Shown here: one piece after another, positions 42,417-50,691 of the stretch
Position numbering within the stretch: position 1 is the stretch's first letter
Layout: each line of letters opens with the position of its first letter
Translations under genes and position numbers: made by a program
Source of the DNA: Exiguobacterium sp. s124
GTDB taxonomy: Bacteria; Bacillota; Bacilli; Exiguobacteriales; Exiguobacteriaceae
Direction of reading: 5' to 3'
Length of the DNA: 64,000 bases
Assembly: GCF_018617485.1 (NCBI RefSeq)
Contig: NZ_JACSKH010000001.1
Location: 620,001-684,000, forward strand
Notes under the pieces: model-generated
What the model saw: the letters and a program-made list of their open reading frames with translations, nothing else
Told to the model about the DNA's origin: nothing
Databases searched by the model: none

Positions 42417-42548
42417 TTCTTCTTTTAACAAACGTATTTAGTTTGATTCATGCTTATATCGATTAATTTGCATTTATAATTGTGAATTCTATCACAACAT
42501 AAAAATTTTAAAATAATGAATTTAATTAGTCTGTCGAAAAATTAATAG

Positions 42549-42554
42549 TATAAT
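42549..42554 (+). promoter_or_regulatory. Possible -10 of the hamAB operon
   Basis: TATAAT about 95 bases before the first hamA codon; no matching -35 is visible, and in such AT-rich DNA chance matches are common. Confidence 0.25.
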
Positions 42555-42648
42555 TTACAATGATAAAATTTGTTAAAAATAGCATCATTAAATTAATTTA
42601 ATTCTATATATGTTAAAATTAAGGGAGTTAAAAGCCAATTGAGAGTAG

Positions 42649-43578
42649 GTGAATGAAATTATTACATTTTCTTCTTTATTTAACGATATGATAGGAAATT
42701 TAGTTAAAGATGTATTGATTTTTTCTTATAGTCATTCAAGTGAAGAAAAATATGAAATTCATCCGCATTATCATAGCTTTGAGGATGAAACACCATTTGA
42801 GATAGGGGTTATTTTAAGAAAACATATAATATTTTCAAGTTACTCTGAGAGAGAAATTATAAAAAAATATAATTTAGGGCAGATGCAAAATTTAGAAAAA
42901 TTGGTTCAGTGGACAAAAAAAAATAGACTTCCTGATAGAAGTGGAGCTCAAAATGGGTTATATAGTGAAGTTTTATTAGATTTAATTTTAAACTTATTGT
43001 ATCCAAATATTTATAAAGGATGTATAAGAACTATACATAGGCAAAGATCTGATAACAATGAGATAAAAGGTTTTGATTCCGTACATGTTCTTATTGATGA
43101 GTATGGTAAATCTTATATGTTGTTAGGTCAAGCTAAACTAGGGCAAAAAAGATATTGTGTAGACAGTATAAAAAAGGACTTAGAAAAAGTCGGATTTTTA
43201 TATACATATGACGAGCTATGTTTTATAGCTGATAAAGTTGATTCATTAGAGGATTCTGTAAAAGAATTGTTAGAAGGATTGAATAATTTATTTTTTGAAA
43301 TGGAAGGAAACGATCCACAGATAAAAAAAGATAATTTAAATGCATATTTAACTGCCAACAATATAATTTTATCAATACCATGTTTAATTGCATATGATTC
43401 TGATGTTTCATATACGTCTAATGAGATAAACAAAATAGAGGAAGAAATAAAATCTGTCATTGAAATTTTAAACTCTAAAGATTATTCGCACGATGGAATT
43501 AATTTTAATATTTCTTTTATTATTTTCCCGATTAGTAACATTCAAAATTTGAGGGAGGGTATGGATAGTGAGTGCTAA
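42649..43578 (+). CDS. hamA: HamA-like DUF1837 nuclease of a Hachiman-type defence system
   Basis: A 309-residue protein that I assign to the DUF1837/HamA family. Glu107 (LYSEVLLDL), the block RQRSDNNEIKGFDSVHVLI with Asp143, and GQAKL with Gln161 and Lys163 together look like a PD-(D/E)xK nuclease site with Q in place of the usual acidic residue. Known Hachiman systems pair such a nuclease with the helicase HamB. The frame starts at GTG 42649 right after a TAG; the ribosome binding site is weak (GAGAG). It overlaps hamB by 11 bases. The coding DNA is far more AT-rich than the flanking genes, which points to horizontal transfer. No signal peptide or membrane segment. Confidence 0.75.
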   Translation: MNEIITFSSLFNDMIGNLVKDVLIFSYSHSSEEKYEIHPHYHSFEDETPFEIGVILRKHIIFSSYSEREIIKKYNLGQMQNLEKLVQWTKKNRLPDRSGAQNGLYSEVLLDLILNLLYPNIYKGCIRTIHRQRSDNNEIKGFDSVHVLIDEYGKSYMLLGQAKLGQKRYCVDSIKKDLEKVGFLYTYDELCFIADKVDSLEDSVKELLEGLNNLFFEMEGNDPQIKKDNLNAYLTANNIILSIPCLIAYDSDVSYTSNEINKIEEEIKSVIEILNSKDYSHDGINFNISFIIFPISNIQNLREGMDSEC

Positions 43579-45868
43579 GCTAGAATTGATAAGAGCTATC
43601 AATAACTATGAAGAAGAATCATTTGAAAAATTTGAAGAATTAAAAAATATTATATGTGAAATCTCAGAAAATGAAAAGTTAAGTAATGATAAATTTTTAA
43701 GAGATTTATTATATATTGCAGCCAATAAAATGAGGATTTTTGGATATAACAGAATGAATAATTTAGATGCTCGGGAGTTAAAATTTTTAAATGAGAATAA
43801 TAAAATAGAAGAAGGAATTTCTGAAGAGTTCTATTTATCTAATGAACTTATTCGATCTTATTACACTTCAGGAAGCAATTCTTTACTAGATTATTATCAA
43901 AAAGCATTTTTGGATAAATTCGATAGTTTGAATAGTAAAAAAATTTTTTTAAGTGCCCCAACATCTTTTGGAAAAACATTTCTATTAAAAGAACTAATAT
44001 TAAAATATAAATACAATAATGTGATCTTAATTTTTCCAACGATTTCGCTTTTGATTGAAAATATTAATGAAATAGAGACCTTCTGTCTCGAGAATACTCT
44101 TGACTATAAAATAGTTAATAGTAAATCTCAGATTATTAGAGATAAAGGGAATATATTTATACTAACTCCAGAAAGAGTTCTTAATCTATTGGCTGAATAT
44201 CCTAAAATAGAAATAGATTTTTTCTTTATGGATGAGATATATAAATTAGATGATTCTTTAAATGAATCACAATCATTGGACAGGGATAGAGATAAAGTAT
44301 TTAGAATTGCTTTATATTTATTATCAAAAAAAGTTGAATCTTATTATTTGGCTGGACCATATATAGATTTAGAAAATTTAGGGGAAGGATTTAAAAAATT
44401 TGTTCGTACAAATGAAATTGAATTATTTCAAGTACACAATGAATTAGTAAAAAAAGAATACTATGAGACGTGGAAAAAAAATATTTATATAAACAAGAAT
44501 AAATTGCAATTAGAGGGTAATAAAGTTGAGAAAACTGTAACACTTTTAAATTATATTAATAAGCACGAGCTAGGACAGACGATAGTTTTTTGTGCTAATC
44601 AAAATCAAATACTTGAAATCGCTAATTCAATTTATAGTAATACTATAATGTCTGGAACGACTAACAGATATAACAGTTTCATAGAACACTTAAATTACAG
44701 ATATGGGTTTTACGATAATGATGTTGAAGTAAGATGGTCTATCCCGGATATGCTCCAAAGAGGGGTTGGTGTTCACCACGGATCTATACCTAGATATATA
44801 CAAACGGAAATTCTAAATTTTTTTAATAAGGGAATAATAGATACAATTATTTCTACTACATCTATAACAGAAGGTGTTAACACTAATGCAAAAAATATTA
44901 TTTTTTTTGGGAACAGCAAAGGTGGGAAACCTTTTAAGTTTTTTGATATAAAAAATATAATAGGCAGAGCAGGGAGATATTACCATCATTTTGTTGGACG
45001 TACTTTTTTTATGGAAAAAAATACATATGATAGATTACAAAGTAATGCGCATGATACTTTAGATTATGTAACGTTTACTGAAAGAGAAATGAATAGTGTA
45101 GATATTGATAATACTGATAAAGAAGATTTGATGGGTAATAACTACGATAGAAAGATTAATAGAGAAATTGAATTATTAAATTTTAATTTTAGTGAAGAGA
45201 TTTTTGTGAAAAACAGATTAATTGATAAATTGAGTCAAGCACAACTGGCAGACTCTCTGATGAAATTAGATAGTTCTGAAATTAATGCTATGAAAGAAAG
45301 ATATAGCTCAATAAAAAAAATTCTGGAGAATGGTATTTTGTACGATATATTCGAAAAAATGTATAACGTAGGAATTATACAAGAACATGAAAAAAATCTA
45401 TATCCAGCAATAGCAGGAACGTATTCCATGAAAGGTTTCAAAGGCTTATTAAGCTATGAAATAAAAAAAATGAAAGATGGAAAATCGGCTTTAGAATGGA
45501 TAGATTATAATAAGTGTTATAAAAAAGCATTTGATAAATTAAAAAAAATAATTGAGTATAGAATACCAAAATTATTAAACGTTTATTTTGAAGTATTTAA
45601 ATATGTTTATGTAGAAAAAGTAAAAGCAGTGGAGTTGAATTTTGATTATATTATAACTTTTTTTGAGACTGGTATATTTTCTGAAATGGGTACATATCTA
45701 TTTGAAAAAGGCTACCCTATAGAAACAATTAAAGAATTAGAAAGAAGCTTTCAAGAAATAATGAATCTTGAAATTGGTGAATTCAGTTTGAATAAAACAA
45801 AGAATCTTGAGAAACTTTCAAAAACCCTAGATACTTATGAACTTTTGTTACTAGACGAATTGATTTAG
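43568..45868 (+). CDS. hamB: HamB-like Ski2-type DExH helicase of a Hachiman-type defence system
   Basis: A 766-residue superfamily 2 helicase. Motif I SAPTSFGKT is at about 129-137, Ia FPTISLL, then TPERVL (200-205), motif II MDEIYK (DEIY, about 222-225), motif IV VFCANQ, GVHHGSIPR (401-409), motif V STTSITEGVN (429-438), and motif VI NIIGRAGR (463-470). The GVHHG and IIGRAGR blocks resemble Ski2/Hel308-type helicases and HamB. The last 270 residues are helical and unassigned. GTG 43568 follows GGGAGGGT and overlaps hamA. The two genes are translationally coupled and are inferred to act as an ATP-driven DNA sensor (HamB) restraining a nuclease (HamA). Confidence 0.82.
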   Translation: MSAKLELIRAINNYEEESFEKFEELKNIICEISENEKLSNDKFLRDLLYIAANKMRIFGYNRMNNLDARELKFLNENNKIEEGISEEFYLSNELIRSYYTSGSNSLLDYYQKAFLDKFDSLNSKKIFLSAPTSFGKTFLLKELILKYKYNNVILIFPTISLLIENINEIETFCLENTLDYKIVNSKSQIIRDKGNIFILTPERVLNLLAEYPKIEIDFFFMDEIYKLDDSLNESQSLDRDRDKVFRIALYLLSKKVESYYLAGPYIDLENLGEGFKKFVRTNEIELFQVHNELVKKEYYETWKKNIYINKNKLQLEGNKVEKTVTLLNYINKHELGQTIVFCANQNQILEIANSIYSNTIMSGTTNRYNSFIEHLNYRYGFYDNDVEVRWSIPDMLQRGVGVHHGSIPRYIQTEILNFFNKGIIDTIISTTSITEGVNTNAKNIIFFGNSKGGKPFKFFDIKNIIGRAGRYYHHFVGRTFFMEKNTYDRLQSNAHDTLDYVTFTEREMNSVDIDNTDKEDLMGNNYDRKINREIELLNFNFSEEIFVKNRLIDKLSQAQLADSLMKLDSSEINAMKERYSSIKKILENGILYDIFEKMYNVGIIQEHEKNLYPAIAGTYSMKGFKGLLSYEIKKMKDGKSALEWIDYNKCYKKAFDKLKKIIEYRIPKLLNVYFEVFKYVYVEKVKAVELNFDYIITFFETGIFSEMGTYLFEKGYPIETIKELERSFQEIMNLEIGEFSLNKTKNLEKLSKTLDTYELLLLDELI

Positions 45869-45905
45869 GGGAGGACAGTTGCTATTTAGTTTTGTTCATT
45901 TTTAT

Positions 45906-46048
45906 AAATCAATCATCGTGATCGTAGACGAGAGAAGCTATTTCGATTAAACGTCAAGAATCATTTAAATGAAGAATATGACTTCATCGCTTTATCTCGC
46001 TCAACGAAAAATGAGGAACACTGATGTGATTTATTTTTATATGATGCC
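45906..46048 (+). pseudogene. Truncated, frameshifted copy of the NAD(P)-binding protein gene found at 47263
   Basis: Reading across frames gives KSIIVIVDERSYF, then HLNEEYDFIALSRSTKN, then CDLFLYDA. These align in order with KTIVIAGASGYIG, QLKEEYDIIALSRSTKN and CDLFSYEA at the start of the intact gene at 47263-48675. The copy has at least one frameshift, a deletion of about 25-40 bases before CDLF, and no catalytic C-terminal part. It lies at the right edge of the hamAB island. A short in-frame tail MSLTNDELNPE before the terminator at 46103 may be another scrap. Confidence 0.72.
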
Positions 46049-46102
46049 ATTCCTAATAAATTCACCAAAATAAATAAAATGAGTTTAACCAACGATGAAC
46101 TG

Positions 46103-46151
46103 AACCCTGAATGATAAACACTTGATAAAAAGTGCGCATTCAGGTTTTTTT
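46103..46151 (+). terminator. Terminator downstream of hamAB
   Basis: AACCCTGAATG pairs with CATTCAGGTT and encloses an inner CACTT/AAGTG stem, followed by seven T. It may end the hamAB transcript. Confidence 0.8.
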
Positions 46152-46205
46152 GTATGCAATCGAATAGATATAATGAATCCATTCATTCATAGGGGGAATG
46201 TATCT

Positions 46206-46324
46206 ATGAGTAACATTATATTCAAAGAACATCAGGTCAGGCTGAGATTCGTGTCGACTATACCGCTAATAACAGAGAACTTCTAGATGACGGTACTGGT
46301 TTAGATTTATCATTTTATCAGTAA
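46206..46324 (+). pseudogene. Frameshifted small gene of unknown function
   Basis: ATG 46206 behind GGGGGAATG opens MSNIIFKE. Restoring one base in an A run would then continue SGQAEIRVDYTANNRELLDDGTGLDLSFYQ to a stop at 46322-46324. The length after correction is about 40 residues. The intact second frame looks protein-like, so this is either a recent pseudogene or a sequencing error. Confidence 0.45.
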
Positions 46325-46350
46325 TCCCACTCTCCAATCGGAAAGTGGGA
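46324..46350. terminator. Bidirectional terminator
   Basis: AATCCCACTCTCC pairs with GGAAAGTGGGATT around AATC. It separates the island scraps from the convergent gene at 46356. Confidence 0.7.
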
Positions 46351-46355
46351 TTTGT

Positions 46356-46856
46356 TCAGTCAAACACTCGACTGATCCAGCGTTTGAAAAAGGGTTGGCC
46401 TGATTGTGTCACGCTATGATTGTCGAGCTCCACCTCTTCGATCGTCTCATTCGGAGACGTCAATTGAATCGTCATCTCGTCACCAAGCCCGGTCGTGACA
46501 CCGCTCTCAAATTGAAGATTTCTTGTCACATACGCGTTTGCGTATAAGAAACCACCTTTTTCATCCACTTGTACCTCCTGAATCGTATAGTGGAATTGCT
46601 CGACCCAATCTCGTTGACCGAGGAGGAGCCGGACGACGTCATCTTCGTGTGACAGTTTCGTTCGCTCGATATTTTCAAGAGGAGTATGCGCTTCAATCGC
46701 TTCTCGCTGCGCTTCTAAGATATTTTTGAAGTGGTGTGTCGCAGCTTCTGTCGTCCATGCAGCGGACCTCGTCTTCGACTCGGTCGCATAATGGAAAAGA
46801 GCAAATCCAATCAAGGCGAATAACGCCATGGCACTTACTCGTTTGAACTGTTTCAT
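46356..46856 (-). CDS. Membrane-anchored extracytoplasmic protein, unknown function
   Basis: A 166-residue protein with one N-terminal hydrophobic segment (VSAMALFALIGFALFHYA) and no lipobox, followed by a soluble domain of helices and strands. No motif is recognised. ATG 46856 follows GGAAGGAGC. Composition is host-like, so it lies outside the AT-rich island. Confidence 0.65.
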   Translation of the reverse strand: MKQFKRVSAMALFALIGFALFHYATESKTRSAAWTTEAATHHFKNILEAQREAIEAHTPLENIERTKLSHEDDVVRLLLGQRDWVEQFHYTIQEVQVDEKGGFLYANAYVTRNLQFESGVTTGLGDEMTIQLTSPNETIEEVELDNHSVTQSGQPFFKRWISRVFD

Positions 46857-46938
46857 TGTCGAGCTCCTTCCATATCAATTCAAGATTGAAGACGTTAAAA
46901 AGGTGTAAATGGATCTCGTTATTACTCTAGAGTGTGAC

Positions 46939-47127
46939 CTATCGATCGGTGATTTGATTCAACCAATTCGCGACCAAGTCCGCGCTGCCATCTTGGAACA
47001 TAAATATGGATACCCCGACCATCACAAGCCCGACTAAAATCAGTCCACCTTGTTTTGCGCTACTTGCAATCCCTCGCACGATGAGGATTATTCCCAATCC
47101 AAGCAAAAGAAAATACCAGAAACCCAT
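46939..47127 (-). CDS. Small membrane protein (62 residues)
   Basis: Two hydrophobic segments (about 3-21 and 28-45) separated by ASSAKQGG, with a polar C-terminus. ATG 47127 has an AAAGGAGGG site eight bases upstream, supporting translation. No family recognised. Confidence 0.65.
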   Translation of the reverse strand: MGFWYFLLLGLGIILIVRGIASSAKQGGLILVGLVMVGVSIFMFQDGSADLVANWLNQITDR

Positions 47128-47262
47128 GAATATCCCTCCTTTTTCTAATTATTCTCATTTTATTACGAATCGAACGGACAGGCTTTACATACTTAGACTG
47201 ATTTATCTTTTTAAAAAGAAGGGTACATTACCTCTATGCGAATAATTAGGGGAGTGACCATT

Positions 47263-48675
47263 ATGCGGAAAACGATTGTTATTGCGGGGGCGAGTGGCTA
47301 TATCGGCTCGAACGTGATGGAGCAACTAAAAGAAGAATACGATATCATCGCGTTGTCGCGATCGACGAAGAATAAAGAAGATGAGGCCCATATCACGTGG
47401 CGTGCCTGTGATTTATTTTCATATGAGGCAACAAAAGAAGCATGTGAGGGAGCGGACTACGCCATGTTCTTGGTCCACTCGATGATTCCGGACGGCGGAT
47501 TGACCCAGGCGACGTTCGAGGACATGGATGCGCTCATCGCCGATAACTTTGCCCGAGCGACGAAGGCGAACGATATCGAGCAAATCGTCTATTTGAGCGG
47601 CATCATTCCAAAACAAGAGAAGACATTGTCGCGTCACTTGAAGAGTCGACTCGAGGTCGAACGTATTCTCGGCGGACAAGGAGTGCCGGTGACAACGATT
47701 CGGGCGGGGCTCATTATCGGTCCGGAAGGTTCGTCGTTCCCGATTTTAGCGAAACTCGTCAAGCGGTTGCCGTCGATGATCTTGCCAAGGTGGACGAAGA
47801 CGGAGACGCATCCGATTGATATCCGTGAAGCCGTTCAGGCGCTCATTTCGGTCGTTGGTGCGGAGTCGCTCTACGACCGGCATATCGACATCGGGGGTCC
47901 CGAAGTGATGACGTATCGGAAGATGATCGAGCAGACGGCGGAGGTCATGGACAAACGTCGCGTCTTGATCGACTTCCCATTCCCGACAATCAAACTGTCG
48001 CGGTTGTGGGTCATGGCGGTCACGGGTGAACCGAAGGCGACCGTCTATCCGCTCGTTGAGAGCATGGGTCATGCGATGGTGGCAGAAGATACGGTTGAAG
48101 GCATCGGACAAGGTGAGATTCCGTTCAAACAGGCGGTCGAACATGCACTTGAAGAAGAGGAAAAACAATCCTCGGGCGATAAGAAGAAAAAGCAGCCGAA
48201 GTCGTATACTGTCCGCTCGATTCAGCGGTTCGGTCTGCCGGAAGAAAAGTCGGCGCTTTGGATGGCGGACACGTACTTTGAATGGCTCGGTCGTTTCATG
48301 TATCCGCTTATCCAGACGACAAAAGAAGACGATGATTGGGAGATCGCGCTTCTCGATCCGTCATTCGTCGCGCTTCATCTATCGCTTGAACAGGAAGCGA
48401 CAGACGATATGGCATCTTTTGCGATTGATGGGGGCAAGTTCGTCAAATTGAGTGAAGAGGACAAGACAGGTCGTCTCGAGTTCAGACGCTTACCAGAATC
48501 GGATGAAGGACTCGTTGCCATCCATGAGTTCGTGCCGGCTCTCCCATGGTGGTTCTATACGAAGACACAGGCGAAAGCCCATCTCGTCGTCATGTGGCTG
48601 TTCGGTCGTCACGTGAAGTTGTTGGCGAAAGACGCGGAAGATGGCGATCAAGTCGTAGAGGCTCCGACGAATTGA
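47263..48675 (+). CDS. NAD(P)-binding atypical SDR (epimerase-like) with C-terminal DUF2867-type domain
   Basis: A 470-residue protein. It starts with the Rossmann motif GASGYIG, typical of YbjT-like atypical short-chain dehydrogenases. The catalytic YxxxK is not evident, so an enzymatic role is unproven. A charged KKKKQPK linker near residue 310 leads to a C-terminal region of about 150 residues ending FVPALPWWFYTKTQAKAHLV, resembling DUF2867. ATG 47263 follows GGGGAGTG; the upstream in-frame ATG 47236 is rejected. A decayed partial copy lies at 45906-46048. Confidence 0.8.
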   Translation: MRKTIVIAGASGYIGSNVMEQLKEEYDIIALSRSTKNKEDEAHITWRACDLFSYEATKEACEGADYAMFLVHSMIPDGGLTQATFEDMDALIADNFARATKANDIEQIVYLSGIIPKQEKTLSRHLKSRLEVERILGGQGVPVTTIRAGLIIGPEGSSFPILAKLVKRLPSMILPRWTKTETHPIDIREAVQALISVVGAESLYDRHIDIGGPEVMTYRKMIEQTAEVMDKRRVLIDFPFPTIKLSRLWVMAVTGEPKATVYPLVESMGHAMVAEDTVEGIGQGEIPFKQAVEHALEEEEKQSSGDKKKKQPKSYTVRSIQRFGLPEEKSALWMADTYFEWLGRFMYPLIQTTKEDDDWEIALLDPSFVALHLSLEQEATDDMASFAIDGGKFVKLSEEDKTGRLEFRRLPESDEGLVAIHEFVPALPWWFYTKTQAKAHLVVMWLFGRHVKLLAKDAEDGDQVVEAPTN

Positions 48676-48679
48676 AGGG

Positions 48680-48706
48680 AGACGCATCGAAAGGTGCGTC
48701 TTTTTC
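48680..48706 (+). terminator. Terminator of the NAD(P)-binding protein gene
   Basis: AGACGCATC pairs with GGTGCGTCT around a GAAA tetraloop, then TTTTT. Confidence 0.88.
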
Positions 48707-48740
48707 TTTTGTACATTCTGTTAACGTTTTTCTCAACCCG

Positions 48741-48769
48741 TTTACAAACCCTCTTTCCAGGCGTACACT
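48741..48769 (+). promoter_or_regulatory. Sigma-A promoter of the SulP gene
   Basis: TTTACA, a 17-base spacer and TACACT at 48764-48769, about 37 bases before the start codon. Confidence 0.65.
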
Positions 48770-48805
48770 AAACTCGCTTTTGAACTGATTGGAAAGAAGG
48801 AATGT

Positions 48806-50365
48806 ATGATGCAAGACTCACTCTCCACACGTGAGATGTGGCAAAAGGACATCTCGGCCGGGATTACGGTCGGCGTCGTCGCCATCCCGCTCGCCATGGC
48901 ATTCGCCATCGCCTCTGGGGTCCCACCGGTATATGGGCTCTATACCTCCATCTTCGCTGGGATACTCGTCAGCCTGTTCGGGGGTTCGACGTTCCAAATC
49001 GCCGGACCGACGGGGGCGTTCATCCCGATCGTCTCGGGTGTCGTTCTCGCATACGGGTATGAAGGGTTACTCGTCACGACCGTCCTCGCCGGTGTGTTAC
49101 TGCTCCTCATGAGCGTGCTCCGAGTCGGACGGCTCATCCGTTTCATGCCCCGTGCCGTCACCATCGGCTTCACAGCGGGAATCGCCGTCGTCATCTTCGT
49201 CGACCAACTCGATGAGTTGTTCGGGGTCACCTTCGAGAAGGCACCGCACTTTCACGAGAATCTGCTTCGTCTCGGTCAGGCGTTGCCCGACGCATCGATG
49301 TGGCCGATTGTCATTGCCGGGATTGGCTTCTTGACGCTTTGGCTCGTCCCGAAGCTGCCGTTCCGTTTACCGCTCTTACTCATGGCGATGCTCGTCCCGA
49401 CGTTCGTCAGCCTCCTCATCCCGGGTGAGGTCGCGACCATCGGAAGTGCCTACGGCGGTATCCCGAGTGGACTGCCAACATTCCACTGGCTCGCGATCGA
49501 CCTAGACCTAATCACGATGCTCCTTCCATCTGCGTTCGCCATCGCCTTCCTCGGTGCGCTCGAGTCACTTCTTTCAGGAACGGTCGCCGACGGGATGGCA
49601 GGGACGAAGATGAAGCCGGACAAGGAACTGTTCGGACAGGGTCTTGCGAACGTGATCACGCCGTTCTTCGGTGGAATCCCGTCGACGGGTGCCATCGCTC
49701 GGACAGCGACGAACATTCAGGCGGGTGCGGTCAGCCGACGTGCCGGTGTTATCCACGGCATTACGGTACTCGTTGCGGTACTCGTTCTTGCCCCGTTTGC
49801 GAGTTATGTGCCGCTCGCCGCACTCGCCCCGATCTTGATGAGGGTCGCCTGGAACATGTCCGAACGCCATCACGTGATGGCGTTGTTGCGTCATCGTTCA
49901 TCCGAGTCGCTCGTCCTCCTCGTGACGCTATTATTGACGGTATTCGTCGATTTAGTCGTCGCCGTCGAGGTCGGTGTCATCTGTGCGCTCGCGCTCTTTG
50001 CGAAGCGGATGGCCGATACGATTGATGTACGTGAACGGACAGAACGGTACGTCACGCGAGACGGCCAAATCGTCTTCAGTGTCGAAGGACCACTCTTTTT
50101 CGGTGCGGTCGAGCTGTTCGAGCACGTCCTCCATCACATCCATCGGGAGCCGAACGTGTTCATCTTCAACTTCCACCGCTGCCCGGTCATCGACGTGACC
50201 GCGGTCGAGGAGTTGCGGCGTGTTGTCACTGAACTGAAAGCGGCCGACCGGCATGTCATCTTCGCGCATCTGTCGCCATCGGTCCGCGCGACGCTTGCTC
50301 ACTATGGGCTACTCGACGGGATTGAGACGTTTGAGACGACCCAAGAGGCAATCGAGGCGTCTTAA
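48806..50365 (+). CDS. SulP/SLC26 family anion transporter with STAS domain
   Basis: A 519-residue transporter with about 11-12 membrane segments and the SulP signature region [23 protein letters not shown] near the N-terminus. [20 protein letters not shown] in the core and a C-terminal STAS domain (about 405-515) are also seen. The substrate may be sulfate or bicarbonate; it cannot be decided here. ATG 48806 or 48809 follows AAGAAGG. Its stop codon overlaps the convergent yolD-like stop by four bases. Confidence 0.92.
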   Translation: MMQDSLSTREMWQKDISAGITVGVVAIPLAMAFAIASGVPPVYGLYTSIFAGILVSLFGGSTFQIAGPTGAFIPIVSGVVLAYGYEGLLVTTVLAGVLLLLMSVLRVGRLIRFMPRAVTIGFTAGIAVVIFVDQLDELFGVTFEKAPHFHENLLRLGQALPDASMWPIVIAGIGFLTLWLVPKLPFRLPLLLMAMLVPTFVSLLIPGEVATIGSAYGGIPSGLPTFHWLAIDLDLITMLLPSAFAIAFLGALESLLSGTVADGMAGTKMKPDKELFGQGLANVITPFFGGIPSTGAIARTATNIQAGAVSRRAGVIHGITVLVAVLVLAPFASYVPLAALAPILMRVAWNMSERHHVMALLRHRSSESLVLLVTLLLTVFVDLVVAVEVGVICALALFAKRMADTIDVRERTERYVTRDGQIVFSVEGPLFFGAVELFEHVLHHIHREPNVFIFNFHRCPVIDVTAVEELRRVVTELKAADRHVIFAHLSPSVRATLAHYGLLDGIETFETTQEAIEAS

Positions 50366-50691
50366 CGGACGGACAAGATATCGCCAAACGGGACGCGTCG
50401 TACCTCACCGTCGAACAGTTCGACTTCGCGCTCGGCATAATAGATGGCGTGGACATAGCCGCGCATGCTTTTTGTCAGGCCGTCCACAAACAAGGTCACC
50501 TCGACCTGGTCGCCTTCACGGATGGCCCGTTCGAGCTCGGTCTGCCAAAGATAGAGGAGCTGTTCGTCCAAGTCGGGCAACTCGATCTTTTGAATTTGGG
50601 CATAATAACGTTTCAGTAGGGCAACGTGCTCGGGCATGAGAAATGGGATCCATTTCAACTCACCCCGGTCACGATAGCGGGTCTTGCTCAT
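50362..50691 (-). CDS. YolD-like protein
   Basis: A 109-residue protein of the YolD family, found next to UvrX-type Y-family polymerases in Bacillales. The start overlaps the polymerase stop (ATGA), so it is translationally coupled. The family start [21 protein letters not shown] is typical. Function is not established; a link to SOS mutagenesis is inferred from this pairing. Confidence 0.85.
   Translation of the reverse strand: MSKTRYRDRGELKWIPFLMPEHVALLKRYYAQIQKIELPDLDEQLLYLWQTELERAIREGDQVEVTLFVDGLTKSMRGYVHAIYYAEREVELFDGEVRRVPFGDILSVR

Noticed and set aside
45869-46355. Attachment-site repeat of the ssrA 3' end at the right island edge
   Set aside because: I looked for GTTCGACTCCCGCCGTCTCCA and parts of it and saw no convincing copy.
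48718-48740. Possible cre site before the SulP gene (TGTTAACGTTTTTC)
   Set aside because: It departs from the consensus at several conserved positions, including the final CA.
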